A stretch of 64,000 bases of DNA from contig UCNE01000006.1 in assembly GCA_900473685.1 (NCBI GenBank), positions 1 to 64,000 on the forward strand. The letters are read 5' to 3'. The notes beneath the pieces are model-generated. The model was not told the DNA's origin. It made no database searches and saw nothing but the letters and a program-made list of their open reading frames with translations. A program made the translations under genes and the position numbers. Below, piece by piece: positions 1 through 8,279 of the stretch (its first letter is position 1; every line of letters starts with the position of its first letter). The DNA comes from Hyphomicrobiales bacterium. GTDB lineage: Bacteria > Pseudomonadota > Alphaproteobacteria > Rhizobiales > Rhizobiaceae.

Positions 1-393
1 AAATAGGAAACGACCCGTTTGGGGAGGAAAGGCGCCTAAAGTGCTTTTACGCCATGGCTTACCTTAACCTTGCTGCTCTCTGATTCAGGGAAGAAATCTG
101 CAGTCGTAAAATGCGCCTCTGGCATCCATGTACGTTTCCGCTTCGGGTTCCCAGCCGGCTGCGATCAAGGCGCTCTTTGACGTACCTGCGCAACGTAGGC
201 GCACATCGTGCCGCTCCACGGCTGCGGCAAGTCGAACACTTCCCCGCGCCTGCGTCATGAGGCAACCCAGCCTGCTCGACAATTCCACTCTGCGCGATAC
301 ACTCGCTGCCAATTCCGCGACGATGAAAAGGGCCGCCGGCGTGACGGTGGCCGCCAAGGCGATACTTGATCTGATTTGAAGAGGGACGGCGAC
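1..393. other. Left edge, no convincing gene
   Basis: About 390 bases before the first clear gene. A short plus-strand open frame (128-379) ends in a coding-looking stretch just before the aldehyde dehydrogenase. It has no ribosome binding site and its first half is rich in Arg and Ser, as shadow frames are. The same frame carries stop codons further left, so it is not the intact end of a gene entering from outside the window. A decayed 3' gene end cannot be excluded. Confidence 0.3.
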
Positions 394-1872
394 ATGCAGG
401 ACAGGCTTTATATCGACGGTGCGTGGGTAAGGCCTGAGAAAGGCGGCACGCTGGATGTCATCGATCCCGCCACCGAACAGGTGATCCACAAGGCCCCCTC
501 CGGCACCAGCGGCGACATCGACAAGGCCGTCAAAGCCGCCCGCTACGCCTTCGATTCAGGCCCATGGTCGAAATTCACCGGTACTGAGCGCGCCGTCTAT
601 CTGCGAGCGATCGCGGCCAAGATCACCGAAAAACGTGAATTCCTGGCGAAACTCGAAGTCGCCGACAACGGAAAACCGCTTCCGGAAGCCCTCTGGGACA
701 TCGACGATGCCGCCGGCTGTTTTACCTATTATGCCGGTCTAGCGGAAGAACTCGATCACCATCCGGAAGAAACCATCCCGCTCAGCGAGCCGCGCTTCTC
801 CTCGCGGGTGGTGCGCGAACCGCTCGGCGTCGTCGGCGCCATCACGCCGTGGAATTACCCGTTACTCATGGTCTCCTGGAAAGTTGCGCCAGCCCTTGCC
901 GCCGGTTGCACCATGGTGCTGAAGCCCTCGGAACTCACACCGCTTACCGCGCTTGAACTCGGAGTTATTGCCGAGGAAGTCGATCTCCCAGCCGGCGTGC
1001 TCAACATCGTCACCGGCACGGGACTTCAGGCCGGTGAGCCGCTGACGGAGCATCCGCTGGTCGACAAGCTCGCCTTCACTGGCTCGGTCTCCACTGGCCG
1101 CAAGGTGATGATGGCCGGGGCGCAGGACATCAAGACCGTCAGCCTCGAACTTGGCGGCAAATCCCCCTTCGTCATCTTCGCCGACAGCGATATCGAAAAA
1201 GCCGTCGAATGGATCATGTTCGGCATCTTCTGGAATCAGGGCCAGGTCTGTTCGGCAACCTCCCGCGTGCTGGTCGAAGCCGATATCTACGACGCTGTCG
1301 TGTCGCGCCTGTGCGAAGAAGCAGCCAGGATCAAGATCGGCAACGGCATGGAGGATGGCACGCTGCTCGGGCCGATCGTCTCGAAGGGACAATACGACAA
1401 GATCGTCTCGGCAATAGACCGCGCCCGCATCGATGGCGCCACGGTTGCCTATGGCGGCGCCCGCCCGGCCGGTCTCAACAGCGGTTATTTCCTTGAGCCG
1501 ACGGTGCTGACCGATATGAGCGAAGACAGCTATGTCTGGAAGGAGGAGATTTTCGGCCCCGTCGTCTGCGTCAAGCCGTTCAAGGACGAGGATGATGCCA
1601 TCCGCATGGCCAATGACAGCCGCTTTGGGCTTGCCGCCGCCGTGATGTCAAAGGATGTGATCCGCGCCGAGCGTGTCGCCGAAGCGTTTCGTGCCGGTAT
1701 CGTCTGGGTCAACTGCTCGCAGCCGACGTTCGTCGAAGCCCCTTGGGGCGGCTACAAACAGTCCGGTATCGGCCGCGAACTCGGCCGTTGGGGTCTATCG
1801 AACTATCTTGAAACCAAACAGATCACCCGGTTCAACAGCGACGAACCGTGGGGCTGGTACATCAAGGACTGA
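394..1872 (+). CDS. ALDH10-like aldehyde dehydrogenase (betaine/amino-aldehyde type)
   Basis: NAD(P)-dependent aldehyde dehydrogenase of 492 residues, a normal length for the superfamily. The substrate-site Asn lies in TPWNYP (about residue 150), the general base Glu in LELGGKSP (about 252), and the catalytic Cys in NQGQVCSATSR (286). The CSATSR context, the motif SQPTFVEAPWGGYKQSG and the C-terminal DEPWGWY are typical of the plant ALDH10 betaine/amino-aldehyde dehydrogenases rather than of classical bacterial BetB. Oxidation of betaine aldehyde or an omega-amino aldehyde is therefore the likely role, by family. The ATG at 394 follows GAGGGACGG. An upstream in-frame TTG at 376 has no better site. 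No choline or polyamine genes are adjacent, so the substrate is open. Confidence 0.9.
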   Translation: MQDRLYIDGAWVRPEKGGTLDVIDPATEQVIHKAPSGTSGDIDKAVKAARYAFDSGPWSKFTGTERAVYLRAIAAKITEKREFLAKLEVADNGKPLPEALWDIDDAAGCFTYYAGLAEELDHHPEETIPLSEPRFSSRVVREPLGVVGAITPWNYPLLMVSWKVAPALAAGCTMVLKPSELTPLTALELGVIAEEVDLPAGVLNIVTGTGLQAGEPLTEHPLVDKLAFTGSVSTGRKVMMAGAQDIKTVSLELGGKSPFVIFADSDIEKAVEWIMFGIFWNQGQVCSATSRVLVEADIYDAVVSRLCEEAARIKIGNGMEDGTLLGPIVSKGQYDKIVSAIDRARIDGATVAYGGARPAGLNSGYFLEPTVLTDMSEDSYVWKEEIFGPVVCVKPFKDEDDAIRMANDSRFGLAAAVMSKDVIRAERVAEAFRAGIVWVNCSQPTFVEAPWGGYKQSGIGRELGRWGLSNYLETKQITRFNSDEPWGWYIKD

Positions 1873-1957
1873 GGCACAAACCGGCAAGGACGTTATTTCT
1901 CACCGTGGGCAGGATAATCATCCTGCCCGTTATGAAGCAAACCCAGCCCGGTTCACG

Positions 1958-2449
1958 CTAGTAGGGCGAAATGCACTGACGCCGGCGGCCGTTATACGGC
2001 TGGAACGTGTTGTCATAGGCCCGGTACGAGCGATAGCGCGCATAGCACCAATCGGCATGCGAACCACCGGTGCGATAATAACGGCGGTTATCACCGTAAT
2101 ATCTCGGCTGCGCGAGAAGCCCGCCGATAATCGCCCCGGCAGCAAGACCACCAAACGCTGCGCCGAAGTTGTCATCATAGTCGCGGTAGCGCCGATAATT
2201 GCCGTAGTCACGGTAATAGCGCCGGTTGCCATAGTAGCCACCATTGCGATAGTGGCGCCGGATGTAGGGGCCGCGATTGCCGCCATAGCGGCCGATGCCC
2301 CAGGAGCTGCGGTATGATTCGACCTGTTGAACATCCGAAACCTGAATCTTCGGCCGTTCAACGGATGGAAATGCCTGTGCCGGCACAACGCTTGAAAAGG
2401 CGGTGGCCAGCGACAGACCAATGATTGCGAACATCTTCATTTGAATCAC
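1958..2449 (-). CDS. BA14K family protein, Gly/Tyr/Arg-rich, exported
   Basis: Small exported protein of about 163 residues. An N-terminal signal peptide ends near ALATAFSSVVPAQA. A low-complexity middle rich in Tyr, Arg, Gly and Asn follows, then a short hydrophobic glycine-rich segment (GGLAAGAIIGGLL). The C-terminus, HADWCYARYRSYRAYDNTF followed by a Cys near the end, is the signature of the BA14K family, first described as an immunoreactive Brucella protein and found mainly in Rhizobiales. Role: cell-envelope associated, biochemical function unknown. Two starts are possible: GTG at 2449, with GGAAAGG at good spacing, or ATG at 2440. I give the longer form. Confidence 0.85.
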   Translation of the reverse strand: MIQMKMFAIIGLSLATAFSSVVPAQAFPSVERPKIQVSDVQQVESYRSSWGIGRYGGNRGPYIRRHYRNGGYYGNRRYYRDYGNYRRYRDYDDNFGAAFGGLAAGAIIGGLLAQPRYYGDNRRYYRTGGSHADWCYARYRSYRAYDNTFQPYNGRRRQCISPY

Positions 2450-2569
2450 CGTTTTGCCTTTCCAAAGAGAAACGTTTCAACCTGCGCTTTTGTGCCATGG
2501 CCGGGCCAAAAAAAATAATATCGCAGTAAGCCCGCAGGCGCGATGCGTACTTTCCGTGCGCCGTCACTT

Positions 2570-2788
2570 TCAATCCAGACGCTTGAATGTCCATTTGACG
2601 GTATACTCGCCGCTCCGTTTCATCTTGGTTTTGATACGCACCCGGACCGGACCGCCAAGCGCGAGTTCCGCGTCTTCAAATGCCTGGCGCGCTTCCGCCA
2701 TTGCCTGAAGATAGGCGCTGTTGTCGCGCTTCGGACTATCGGCAATCGCTTTGAGAAGGGCAATCGTATCAAGCTTGTCCTTGGCCAT
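2570..2788 (-). CDS. Conserved small protein of unknown function
   Basis: 72-residue cytoplasmic protein with no signal peptide or membrane segment. The first two thirds look helical (LLKAIADSPKRDNSAYLQAM, then AEARQAFEDAELALGG). The last third is strongly basic and strand-like, ending RSGEYTVKWTFKRLD. I do not recognise a named family. The ATG at 2788 is supported by AGGAGTCGGAAGAG just upstream, so the longer frame reaching 2854 is unlikely. It lies between the BA14K gene and the exporter gene on the same strand but about 120 bases from each, so operon membership is not evident. Confidence 0.7.
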   Translation of the reverse strand: MAKDKLDTIALLKAIADSPKRDNSAYLQAMAEARQAFEDAELALGGPVRVRIKTKMKRSGEYTVKWTFKRLD

Positions 2789-2923
2789 GAACTCTTCCGA
2801 CTCCTTCTGCTCCCGCTGGTGGCTGTGCCGGACGCGCCGGTTCAATACACCCAACAGGCCATCTATCTCAATCCAAACCCGCCGATCAGGGCAGGACAGC
2901 GGATGCCACCCTGCCCCGGCCTA

Positions 2924-4120
2924 TTAAACCGGCGTTTGCTGGCGGCGAAGTCGCGCCAGCGCAGCCAAGACGACTGTAGCCATGAGCGAAGAATAGGCCA
3001 CAAGCGGCCACACCGTATCGCCCCGCAAAGCGATGACGGCCAGCGTTCCGAAAATGCCGGTGATCAGGCTCTGGATGCAGAAATAGAAGGCGACCGCCGA
3101 TCCGGCGATATCGTCAAAGCCTTTCAATGCACCATTGGCGGCCACGGAAACGGCAAGGACGATGCCGATCACCATGATCCACATCGGCAGGATGAACGTC
3201 AGAAACGACGCAGTGCCGAAGATCTGGCCGATACTCAGCAGCGCCGCCCCCAACAACAGCAACATCATTCCTCTGGCGAGACTGCCGGAAATGCCCCACA
3301 TCGCCACGAATTTCCGGGTAAAGCGCGTGGTGACGATCATGACGCCAGCGGCGGTCGCAAAAGCCAGGCTGAAGGTCATCTCCGAAAAGCCCGCTCGATC
3401 GATCAGGACACGCGGCGCCGTGGAGAAGAACACGAAAAACGTGCCCATTGCCGCGCTGAACCCGAGCGTATAGGTCCAGAACGCAAAGCTCCTGAAGATG
3501 GGCAGGATCGATCGGCGCGAGTTTGCCGCAAATACCGGACGTGTTTCGGGCCATCGCAGCAGGGCATTGACGAGTGCCAGAATGGTGACGGCACCGAGAG
3601 CCGCAAAAACTGCCCGCCAGCCCCACACATCGGCGATCAAAGCACCCGCAATCGGGCCAAGAGCCGGCGCGAAAGATAGCATGGCGCTGAAAAGACCATA
3701 AATGACGGTGCTTTCCGGACGATCCGCATAGACATCGCGAACGGTCGCAAACGTCGCCACCAGTGCTGCAGACGCGCCGATGGCCTGAAGAAACCGAAAG
3801 ACGATGAACGGGGCCGCAGTCGAAGACACGGCAAGGCAGAACGAGGTTGCAGCAAACAGCAGCGCACCGCCAATCAGCACCGGCCGCCGGCCGATACGGT
3901 CGGAGACCGGCCCGAAGATGATCTGCCCAAGCCCGAGCATGATCATGTAGAGGCTCAGGCTCAGCTGAATGACCGCCGGGCTGGTGTTGAGGATTCCGGG
4001 CATTGCAGGAACGACCGGCAGATAGATGTCCATCGCCAGCGAGGCGAGAATATCGAAAGGGGCCATCAGCAGCAGTGTTGCTGGCAGGGAATAGGCCCAG
4101 ATACGAGGTATTATAGGCAT
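2924..4120 (-). CDS. MFS drug exporter, CmlA/FloR-like (chloramphenicol efflux)
   Basis: Inner-membrane drug:proton antiporter of 398 residues with twelve predicted membrane segments (DHA12, Bcr/CflA/CmlA branch). The N-terminus (WAYSLPATLLLMAPFDILAS, then MDIYLPVVPAMP) follows the CmlA/FloR pattern residue by residue as I recall it, as do the loop GPVSDRIGRRPVLIGG, the segment VATFATVRDVYA and the GTFFVFFSTAP segment. Expected role: export of chloramphenicol or related phenicols. The start at 4120 is chosen because it gives the same N-terminal length as CmlA and sits 10 bases after GAGCGG. A frame open to 4210 would translate the leader hairpins. The gene follows metH on the same strand, separated by a regulated leader described separately. 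Phenicol specificity is inferred. Confidence 0.85.
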   Translation of the reverse strand: MPIIPRIWAYSLPATLLLMAPFDILASLAMDIYLPVVPAMPGILNTSPAVIQLSLSLYMIMLGLGQIIFGPVSDRIGRRPVLIGGALLFAATSFCLAVSSTAAPFIVFRFLQAIGASAALVATFATVRDVYADRPESTVIYGLFSAMLSFAPALGPIAGALIADVWGWRAVFAALGAVTILALVNALLRWPETRPVFAANSRRSILPIFRSFAFWTYTLGFSAAMGTFFVFFSTAPRVLIDRAGFSEMTFSLAFATAAGVMIVTTRFTRKFVAMWGISGSLARGMMLLLLGAALLSIGQIFGTASFLTFILPMWIMVIGIVLAVSVAANGALKGFDDIAGSAVAFYFCIQSLITGIFGTLAVIALRGDTVWPLVAYSSLMATVVLAALARLRRQQTPV

Positions 4121-4130
4121 GGGAAAACAT

Positions 4131-4226
4131 CCGCTCAAATGGGGTGCATTTGGCGGCGTCTGCCTGTCAGCTTCAGCTGGAATTGGTTCGACAGACCGCC
4201 GCAACAACATGAAAAAGTTGTTGCGG
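4131..4226 (-). promoter_or_regulatory. Translation attenuator upstream of the CmlA-like exporter
   Basis: Reading the minus-strand RNA, four pairing segments follow the leader peptide. Segment 1 CCGCAACAAC (4226-4217) pairs perfectly with segment 2 GTTGTTGCGG (4208-4199). Segment 2 extended, GCGGCGGTCTG (4202-4192), can instead pair with segment 3 CAGACGCCGC (4162-4153), with one bulged G. Segment 3 extended, CCGCCAAATG (4156-4147), pairs with segment 4 CATTTGAGCGG (4141-4131), with one bulged A. That last stem hides GAGCGG, the ribosome binding site of the exporter. Pairings 1:2 plus 3:4 would be OFF. A ribosome stalled on the leader would release 2:3 and expose the site. Confidence 0.75.
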
Positions 4227-4227
4227 C

Positions 4228-4257
4228 TTACTTATCTGCGGATTTTGCGGTCCCCAT
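4228..4257 (-). CDS. Leader peptide MGTAKSADK of the CmlA-like gene
   Basis: Nine-codon frame, ATG to TAA, ending one base before the first attenuator arm. The peptide MGTAKSADK matches, at six of nine positions, the leader MSTSKNADK that I recall for the inducible cmlA of Tn1696. Its Lys-Asn-Ala-Asp part is the segment implicated in drug-dependent ribosome stalling. The position, size and sequence together make chance unlikely. No strong Shine-Dalgarno is visible, only AGAG about nine bases upstream. Confidence 0.75.
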   Translation of the reverse strand: MGTAKSADK

Positions 4258-4292
4258 GCCGATGCTCTAATATCCGGAATTCGATGCACGCC

Positions 4293-4320
4293 CTATATCA
4301 AACCGGGAGCGGGCAAACAA
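4293..4320 (-). promoter_or_regulatory. Candidate promoter for the exporter leader
   Basis: On the minus strand TTGTTT (4320-4315) and ATATAG (4298-4293) are separated by 16 bases. This would place transcription start about 30 bases before the leader ATG. It matches the sigma-70 pattern moderately. No terminator is evident between metH and this point, so read-through from metH is also possible. Confidence 0.35.
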
Positions 4321-4342
4321 TGCTGCCGAAAGGGCGAAAACG

Positions 4343-7300
4343 TTACTCCGCCGCCTCGACCCTCGGGGCCGGGACATAATTCAGGATCGGCCCGAGCCAG
4401 CGCTCGACTTCGTTGACCGGCATATCCTTGCGTTCGGCATAGTCTTCGACCTGGTCGCGCTCGACCTTGGCAACGCCGAAATAATAGGATTCCGGATGGG
4501 CGATGTAGATGCCGGAGACGGAGGAGCCTGGCCACATGGCAAAGCTTTCCGTCAACGTCACACCGATTTCCTCTTCCGCCTTCAGCAGATCGAACAGCGT
4601 TGCCTTTTCCGTGTGATCTGGCTGCGCCGGGTAACCGGGTGCAGGCCGGATACCGGCATAGGGTTCGCCGGCCAGTTCGCTTGGATCGAAGGCCTCATCA
4701 GCCGCATAGCCCCAGAGTTCCTTGCGGACATATTCGTGCATGCGTTCGGCAAAGGCTTCGGCAAACCGGTCAGCGAGCGCTTTCACCATGATCGACGAGT
4801 AATCGTCATTGGCCCGCTCGAAACGTTCGGCAATCGCCACCTCCTCGATACCGGCGGTAACGACGAAGCCGCCGAGATAATCCTGTTTGCCGCTTTCAAC
4901 CGGAGCAACGAAATCCGACAAGGCCACATTCGGGCGGCCGTCGCGCTTGGCCATCTGCTGGCGCAGGGTGTAGAAAGTCGCGCGTTCCTTTGCCCGGCTT
5001 TCGTCGGTGAACAGGCGGATATCGTCGCCCACCACGCCCGCAGGCCAGAAGCCGACAACCGCCTTCGGCGCAAACCATTTTTCCGCAATGACCTTGGCCA
5101 GCATCGCCTGCGCATCGGCAAACAGTGCACGCGCCGCTTCGCCCTGACGTTCGTCGTCGAGGATTTTCGGATAGACGCCCTTCAACTCCCAGGTCTGGAA
5201 GAACGGGGTCCAGTCGATATACTCGGCCAGTTCCGCAAGATCCCAGTTCTGGAAGACCCGCGTACCAAGGAAAGACGGTGTCTTCGGCAGATAGGCATCC
5301 CAGTCGACTTTCTGGGCATTGGCGCGGGCCTTCGCCAGCGGCAGGCGCTGCTTTTCCAGCTCGTTGCGGGCATGCGCGTCCGCCACCTTCTTGTACTCGG
5401 CCTTGACGGTATCGATGTAGCCGCCTTTCATTTCCGGCGACAGCAGGCTGGAGACAACGCCGACGGCGCGGCTGGCGTCCGTGACATAGATCGCCTGGCC
5501 CTGATTGTAGCGCGGATGAATCTTGACTGCAGTGTGGACACGGCTGGTGGTCGCGCCGCCGATCAGCAGCGGAATATCAAAACCCTCGCGTTCCATTTCA
5601 GCCGCCACATGCGCCATTTCATCCAGCGACGGCGTGATCAGGCCGGAAAGGCCGATGATATCGACGTTCTTTTCGCGGGCGATCTCGAGGATTTTTGCGG
5701 CGGGCACCATGACGCCGAGGTCGATGATTTCATAGTCGTTGCAGGCAAGCACGACGCCGACGATATTCTTGCCGATATCGTGCACATCGCCCTTCACCGT
5801 CGCCATCAGCACCTTGCCGGCGCTCTTGCGCTCGCCAAGGCCGCCACCGGCCAGTCGCTCGGCTTCCATGTAGGGCAGCAGAATGGCAACCGCCTGCTTC
5901 ATCACGCGGGCGGATTTCACCACCTGCGGCAGAAACATTTTTCCTGCGCCGAAAAGATCGCCGACGACATTCATGCCGGCCATCAGCGGCCCTTCGATGA
6001 CATGCAACGGCCGCTCGGCATTCTGACGGGCTTCCTCGGTATCGGCCTCGATGAACTCGGTGATGCCGTTGACCAGCGCATGTTCAAGCCGCTTCTCGAC
6101 GGCCCATTCGCGCCATTTCAGGTCCCGTTCCTTCGCTTCCTTGCCGGCAGTTCCCTTGAAGCGTTCGGCGAGTTCCAGCATGCGCTCGGTCGAATCGGCG
6201 CGGCGGTTGAGGACGACATCCTCGCAGGCTTCCTTCAATTCGGGCTCGATCGATTCATAAACCGCCAGCTGACCGGCATTGACGATACCCATGTCCATGC
6301 CTGCCTGAATGGCGTGGTAGAGGAACACGGCGTGCATCGCTTCGCGCACCGGCTCGTTGCCGCGGAAAGAGAAGGACAGGTTGGAGACGCCGCCGGAAAT
6401 ATGCACATGCGGCAGGGTATCGATGATCTCGCGTGTCGCCTCGATGAAGTCGACACCGTAATTGTTGTGCTCCTCGATACCGGTCGCGACAGCAAAGACG
6501 TTCGGATCGAAGACGATATCTTCCGGCGCAAAATTGGCCTGTTCAGTGAGCAGCTTGTAGGCGCGGGTGCAAATCTCGACCTTGCGGGCCTGCGTATCCG
6601 CCTGCCCCTGCTCATCGAAAGCCATGACCACGACGGCGGCGCCATAGGCGCGGCAAAGCCGGGCGTGATGCAGAAAGGCTTCCTCGCCTTCCTTCATCGA
6701 GATCGAGTTGACCAGCGGCTTGCCCTGCACGCATTTCAGGCCCGCCTCGATGATCTCCCATTTTGATGAGTCGATCATCACCGGAACGCGGGCGATATCC
6801 GGCTCGGCGGCGATCAGATTGAGAAACTCGACCATCGCCTGCTTCGAATCGATCAGGCCTTCGTCCATGTTGATGTCGATGATCTGGGCGCCATTGGCCA
6901 CCTGATCGCGGGCAACATCGAGCGCTGCGGCATAGTCACCGGCGGTGATCAGCTTGCGGAACTTGGCCGAGCCGGTGACGTTGGTGCGTTCGCCGACATT
7001 GACGAACGGAATGTCCTTGGTCAGCGTGAACGGCTCGAGGCCGGATAGCTTCATCAGCCGTGGCACGTCGGGGATTTCACGGGGCGCATGTTTTGCGACG
7101 GCCCGTGCGATCGCCCGGATATGCGCGGGCGTCGAGCCGCAGCAGCCGCCGACGATATTGACCAGGCCTTCGCGGGCAAAGCCTTCGATCTGGGCCGCCA
7201 TTTCGTCCGGCGTTTCATCATACTGGCCAAACTCGTTGGGCAGGCCGGCATTCGGATAGGCGCAGACGAATGTATCGGCAACGCTGGAAATCTCGGCCAG

Positions 7301-8116
7301 ATGAGCGCGCATGGCATTAGCCCCGAGCGCGCAGTTGAGGCCAATGGTGAAGGGATCGGCATGGCGCACAGAATGCCAAAACGCGGTCGGCGTCTGGCCC
7401 GACAGTGTACGGCCGGAAAGATCGGTGATCGTGCCGGAAATCATCACCGGCAGACGGATGCCTCTCTCGATGAAGACTTCTTCCGTCGCAAAGATCGCCG
7501 CCTTGGCATTGAGCGTATCAAAAATGGTTTCGATCAGGACGATATCCGTGCCGCCATCGATCAGACCGCGTAGCTGCTCGGCATAGGCGATGCGCAGGTC
7601 ATCGAACGAAACGGCGCGGTAACCCGGATTGTTGACGTCGGGCGAGATCGACGCGGTGCGGTTGGTCGGCCCGAGCGCACCGGCAACAAAACGGCGCTTG
7701 CCGTCAACCTGCTGGGCACGCAAACCGGCGCGCCGGGCAAGGCGGGCGCCATCGCGGTTAAGCTCATAGACCATCGCTTCCATGCCGTAATCGGCCTGGG
7801 CAATCGAGGTGGAAGAGAACGTATTGGTCTCAAGGATATCGGCGCCGGCAATGGCGTAATTATAATGGATTTCCTCAATCGCGCCCGGCTGGGTCAGCGT
7901 CAAAAGGTCGTTATTGCCCTGCAGATGACATTCACAGCTAACAAAGCGGTCGCCGCGAAAATGATCTTCGCCAAGGCCGAGCTGCTGGATTTCCGTACCC
8001 ATTGCGCCATCCATGATCAGGATGCGTTCGCGCGCCGCCGCTTTCAGCGCGGCCATGACCTCGGATCCATCCGGTTGGGGTGAAACGGCGCCGAAAAGGG
8101 CATCGATGGCGGACAT
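4343..8116 (-). CDS. metH: Cobalamin-dependent methionine synthase
   Basis: Transfers a methyl group from 5-methyltetrahydrofolate to homocysteine via methylcobalamin, in the cytoplasm. The 1257 residues are full length for MetH. An N-terminal homocysteine-binding barrel contains [13 protein letters not shown] and the zinc Cys pair in [11 protein letters not shown] (about 330). The pterin-binding domain starts near [17 protein letters not shown]. The B12 domain has the axial-ligand motif DVHDIGKN (His 779) and [13 protein letters not shown]. The C-terminal S-adenosylmethionine-dependent reactivation domain contains [12 protein letters not shown]. The ATG at 8116 follows GGGAGA. The upstream region contains a 20-bp perfect palindrome, a likely operator. 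The CmlA-like exporter lies downstream on the same strand. Confidence 0.98.
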   Translation of the reverse strand: MSAIDALFGAVSPQPDGSEVMAALKAAARERILIMDGAMGTEIQQLGLGEDHFRGDRFVSCECHLQGNNDLLTLTQPGAIEEIHYNYAIAGADILETNTFSSTSIAQADYGMEAMVYELNRDGARLARRAGLRAQQVDGKRRFVAGALGPTNRTASISPDVNNPGYRAVSFDDLRIAYAEQLRGLIDGGTDIVLIETIFDTLNAKAAIFATEEVFIERGIRLPVMISGTITDLSGRTLSGQTPTAFWHSVRHADPFTIGLNCALGANAMRAHLAEISSVADTFVCAYPNAGLPNEFGQYDETPDEMAAQIEGFAREGLVNIVGGCCGSTPAHIRAIARAVAKHAPREIPDVPRLMKLSGLEPFTLTKDIPFVNVGERTNVTGSAKFRKLITAGDYAAALDVARDQVANGAQIIDINMDEGLIDSKQAMVEFLNLIAAEPDIARVPVMIDSSKWEIIEAGLKCVQGKPLVNSISMKEGEEAFLHHARLCRAYGAAVVVMAFDEQGQADTQARKVEICTRAYKLLTEQANFAPEDIVFDPNVFAVATGIEEHNNYGVDFIEATREIIDTLPHVHISGGVSNLSFSFRGNEPVREAMHAVFLYHAIQAGMDMGIVNAGQLAVYESIEPELKEACEDVVLNRRADSTERMLELAERFKGTAGKEAKERDLKWREWAVEKRLEHALVNGITEFIEADTEEARQNAERPLHVIEGPLMAGMNVVGDLFGAGKMFLPQVVKSARVMKQAVAILLPYMEAERLAGGGLGERKSAGKVLMATVKGDVHDIGKNIVGVVLACNDYEIIDLGVMVPAAKILEIAREKNVDIIGLSGLITPSLDEMAHVAAEMEREGFDIPLLIGGATTSRVHTAVKIHPRYNQGQAIYVTDASRAVGVVSSLLSPEMKGGYIDTVKAEYKKVADAHARNELEKQRLPLAKARANAQKVDWDAYLPKTPSFLGTRVFQNWDLAELAEYIDWTPFFQTWELKGVYPKILDDERQGEAARALFADAQAMLAKVIAEKWFAPKAVVGFWPAGVVGDDIRLFTDESRAKERATFYTLRQQMAKRDGRPNVALSDFVAPVESGKQDYLGGFVVTAGIEEVAIAERFERANDDYSSIMVKALADRFAEAFAERMHEYVRKELWGYAADEAFDPSELAGEPYAGIRPAPGYPAQPDHTEKATLFDLLKAEEEIGVTLTESFAMWPGSSVSGIYIAHPESYYFGVAKVERDQVEDYAERKDMPVNEVERWLGPILNYVPAPRVEAAE

Positions 8117-8164
8117 GGGAAATCTCCCGTTCTGAAAACGACAATAAATGACAAATCAGAGATC

Positions 8165-8184
8165 ACATAAAGATATCTTTATGT
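8165..8184. promoter_or_regulatory. 20-bp perfect palindrome upstream of metH (SahR-type operator candidate)
   Basis: ACATAAAGATATCTTTATGT is a perfect 20-bp inverted repeat centred on GATATC, 49-68 bases before the metH start and so in promoter territory. In many Proteobacteria metH and S-adenosylhomocysteine recycling genes are controlled by the ArsR-type regulator SahR, which binds AT-rich palindromes. Assignment to SahR is inference from gene identity and site symmetry. The regulator gene is not in the window. Confidence 0.6.
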
Positions 8185-8210
8185 CAATATATGAGTTGGG
8201 AATTTGATCG

Positions 8211-8251
8211 CCGTAAAAACAAAGCGGCCCGCCTCTGCCTGAGACGGGCCG
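8211..8251 (-). terminator. Intrinsic terminator after the AGE-isomerase operon
   Basis: CGGCCCG (8225-8231) and CGGGCCG (8245-8251) form a stem extended internally by CTC/GAG. On the minus strand it is followed by CTTTGTTTTT. It lies just beyond the stop of the AGE-family gene and insulates metH from that operon. Confidence 0.75.
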
Positions 8252-8279
8252 ACTAAAAAAATCGTGCAGATATCTTGGC

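Noticed and set aside
85-489. Minus-strand frame of 134 codons at the left edge
   Set aside because: Overlaps the start of the aldehyde dehydrogenase on the opposite strand and shows no motif or ribosome site.
4496-6766. A 756-codon plus-strand frame opposite metH
   Set aside because: Antisense shadow of metH, whose full set of MetH motifs is in the other strand.
8117-8279. A S-adenosylmethionine, S-adenosylhomocysteine or cobalamin riboswitch before metH
   Set aside because: The leader is too short and lacks the conserved cores. The palindrome explains regulation better as a protein site.
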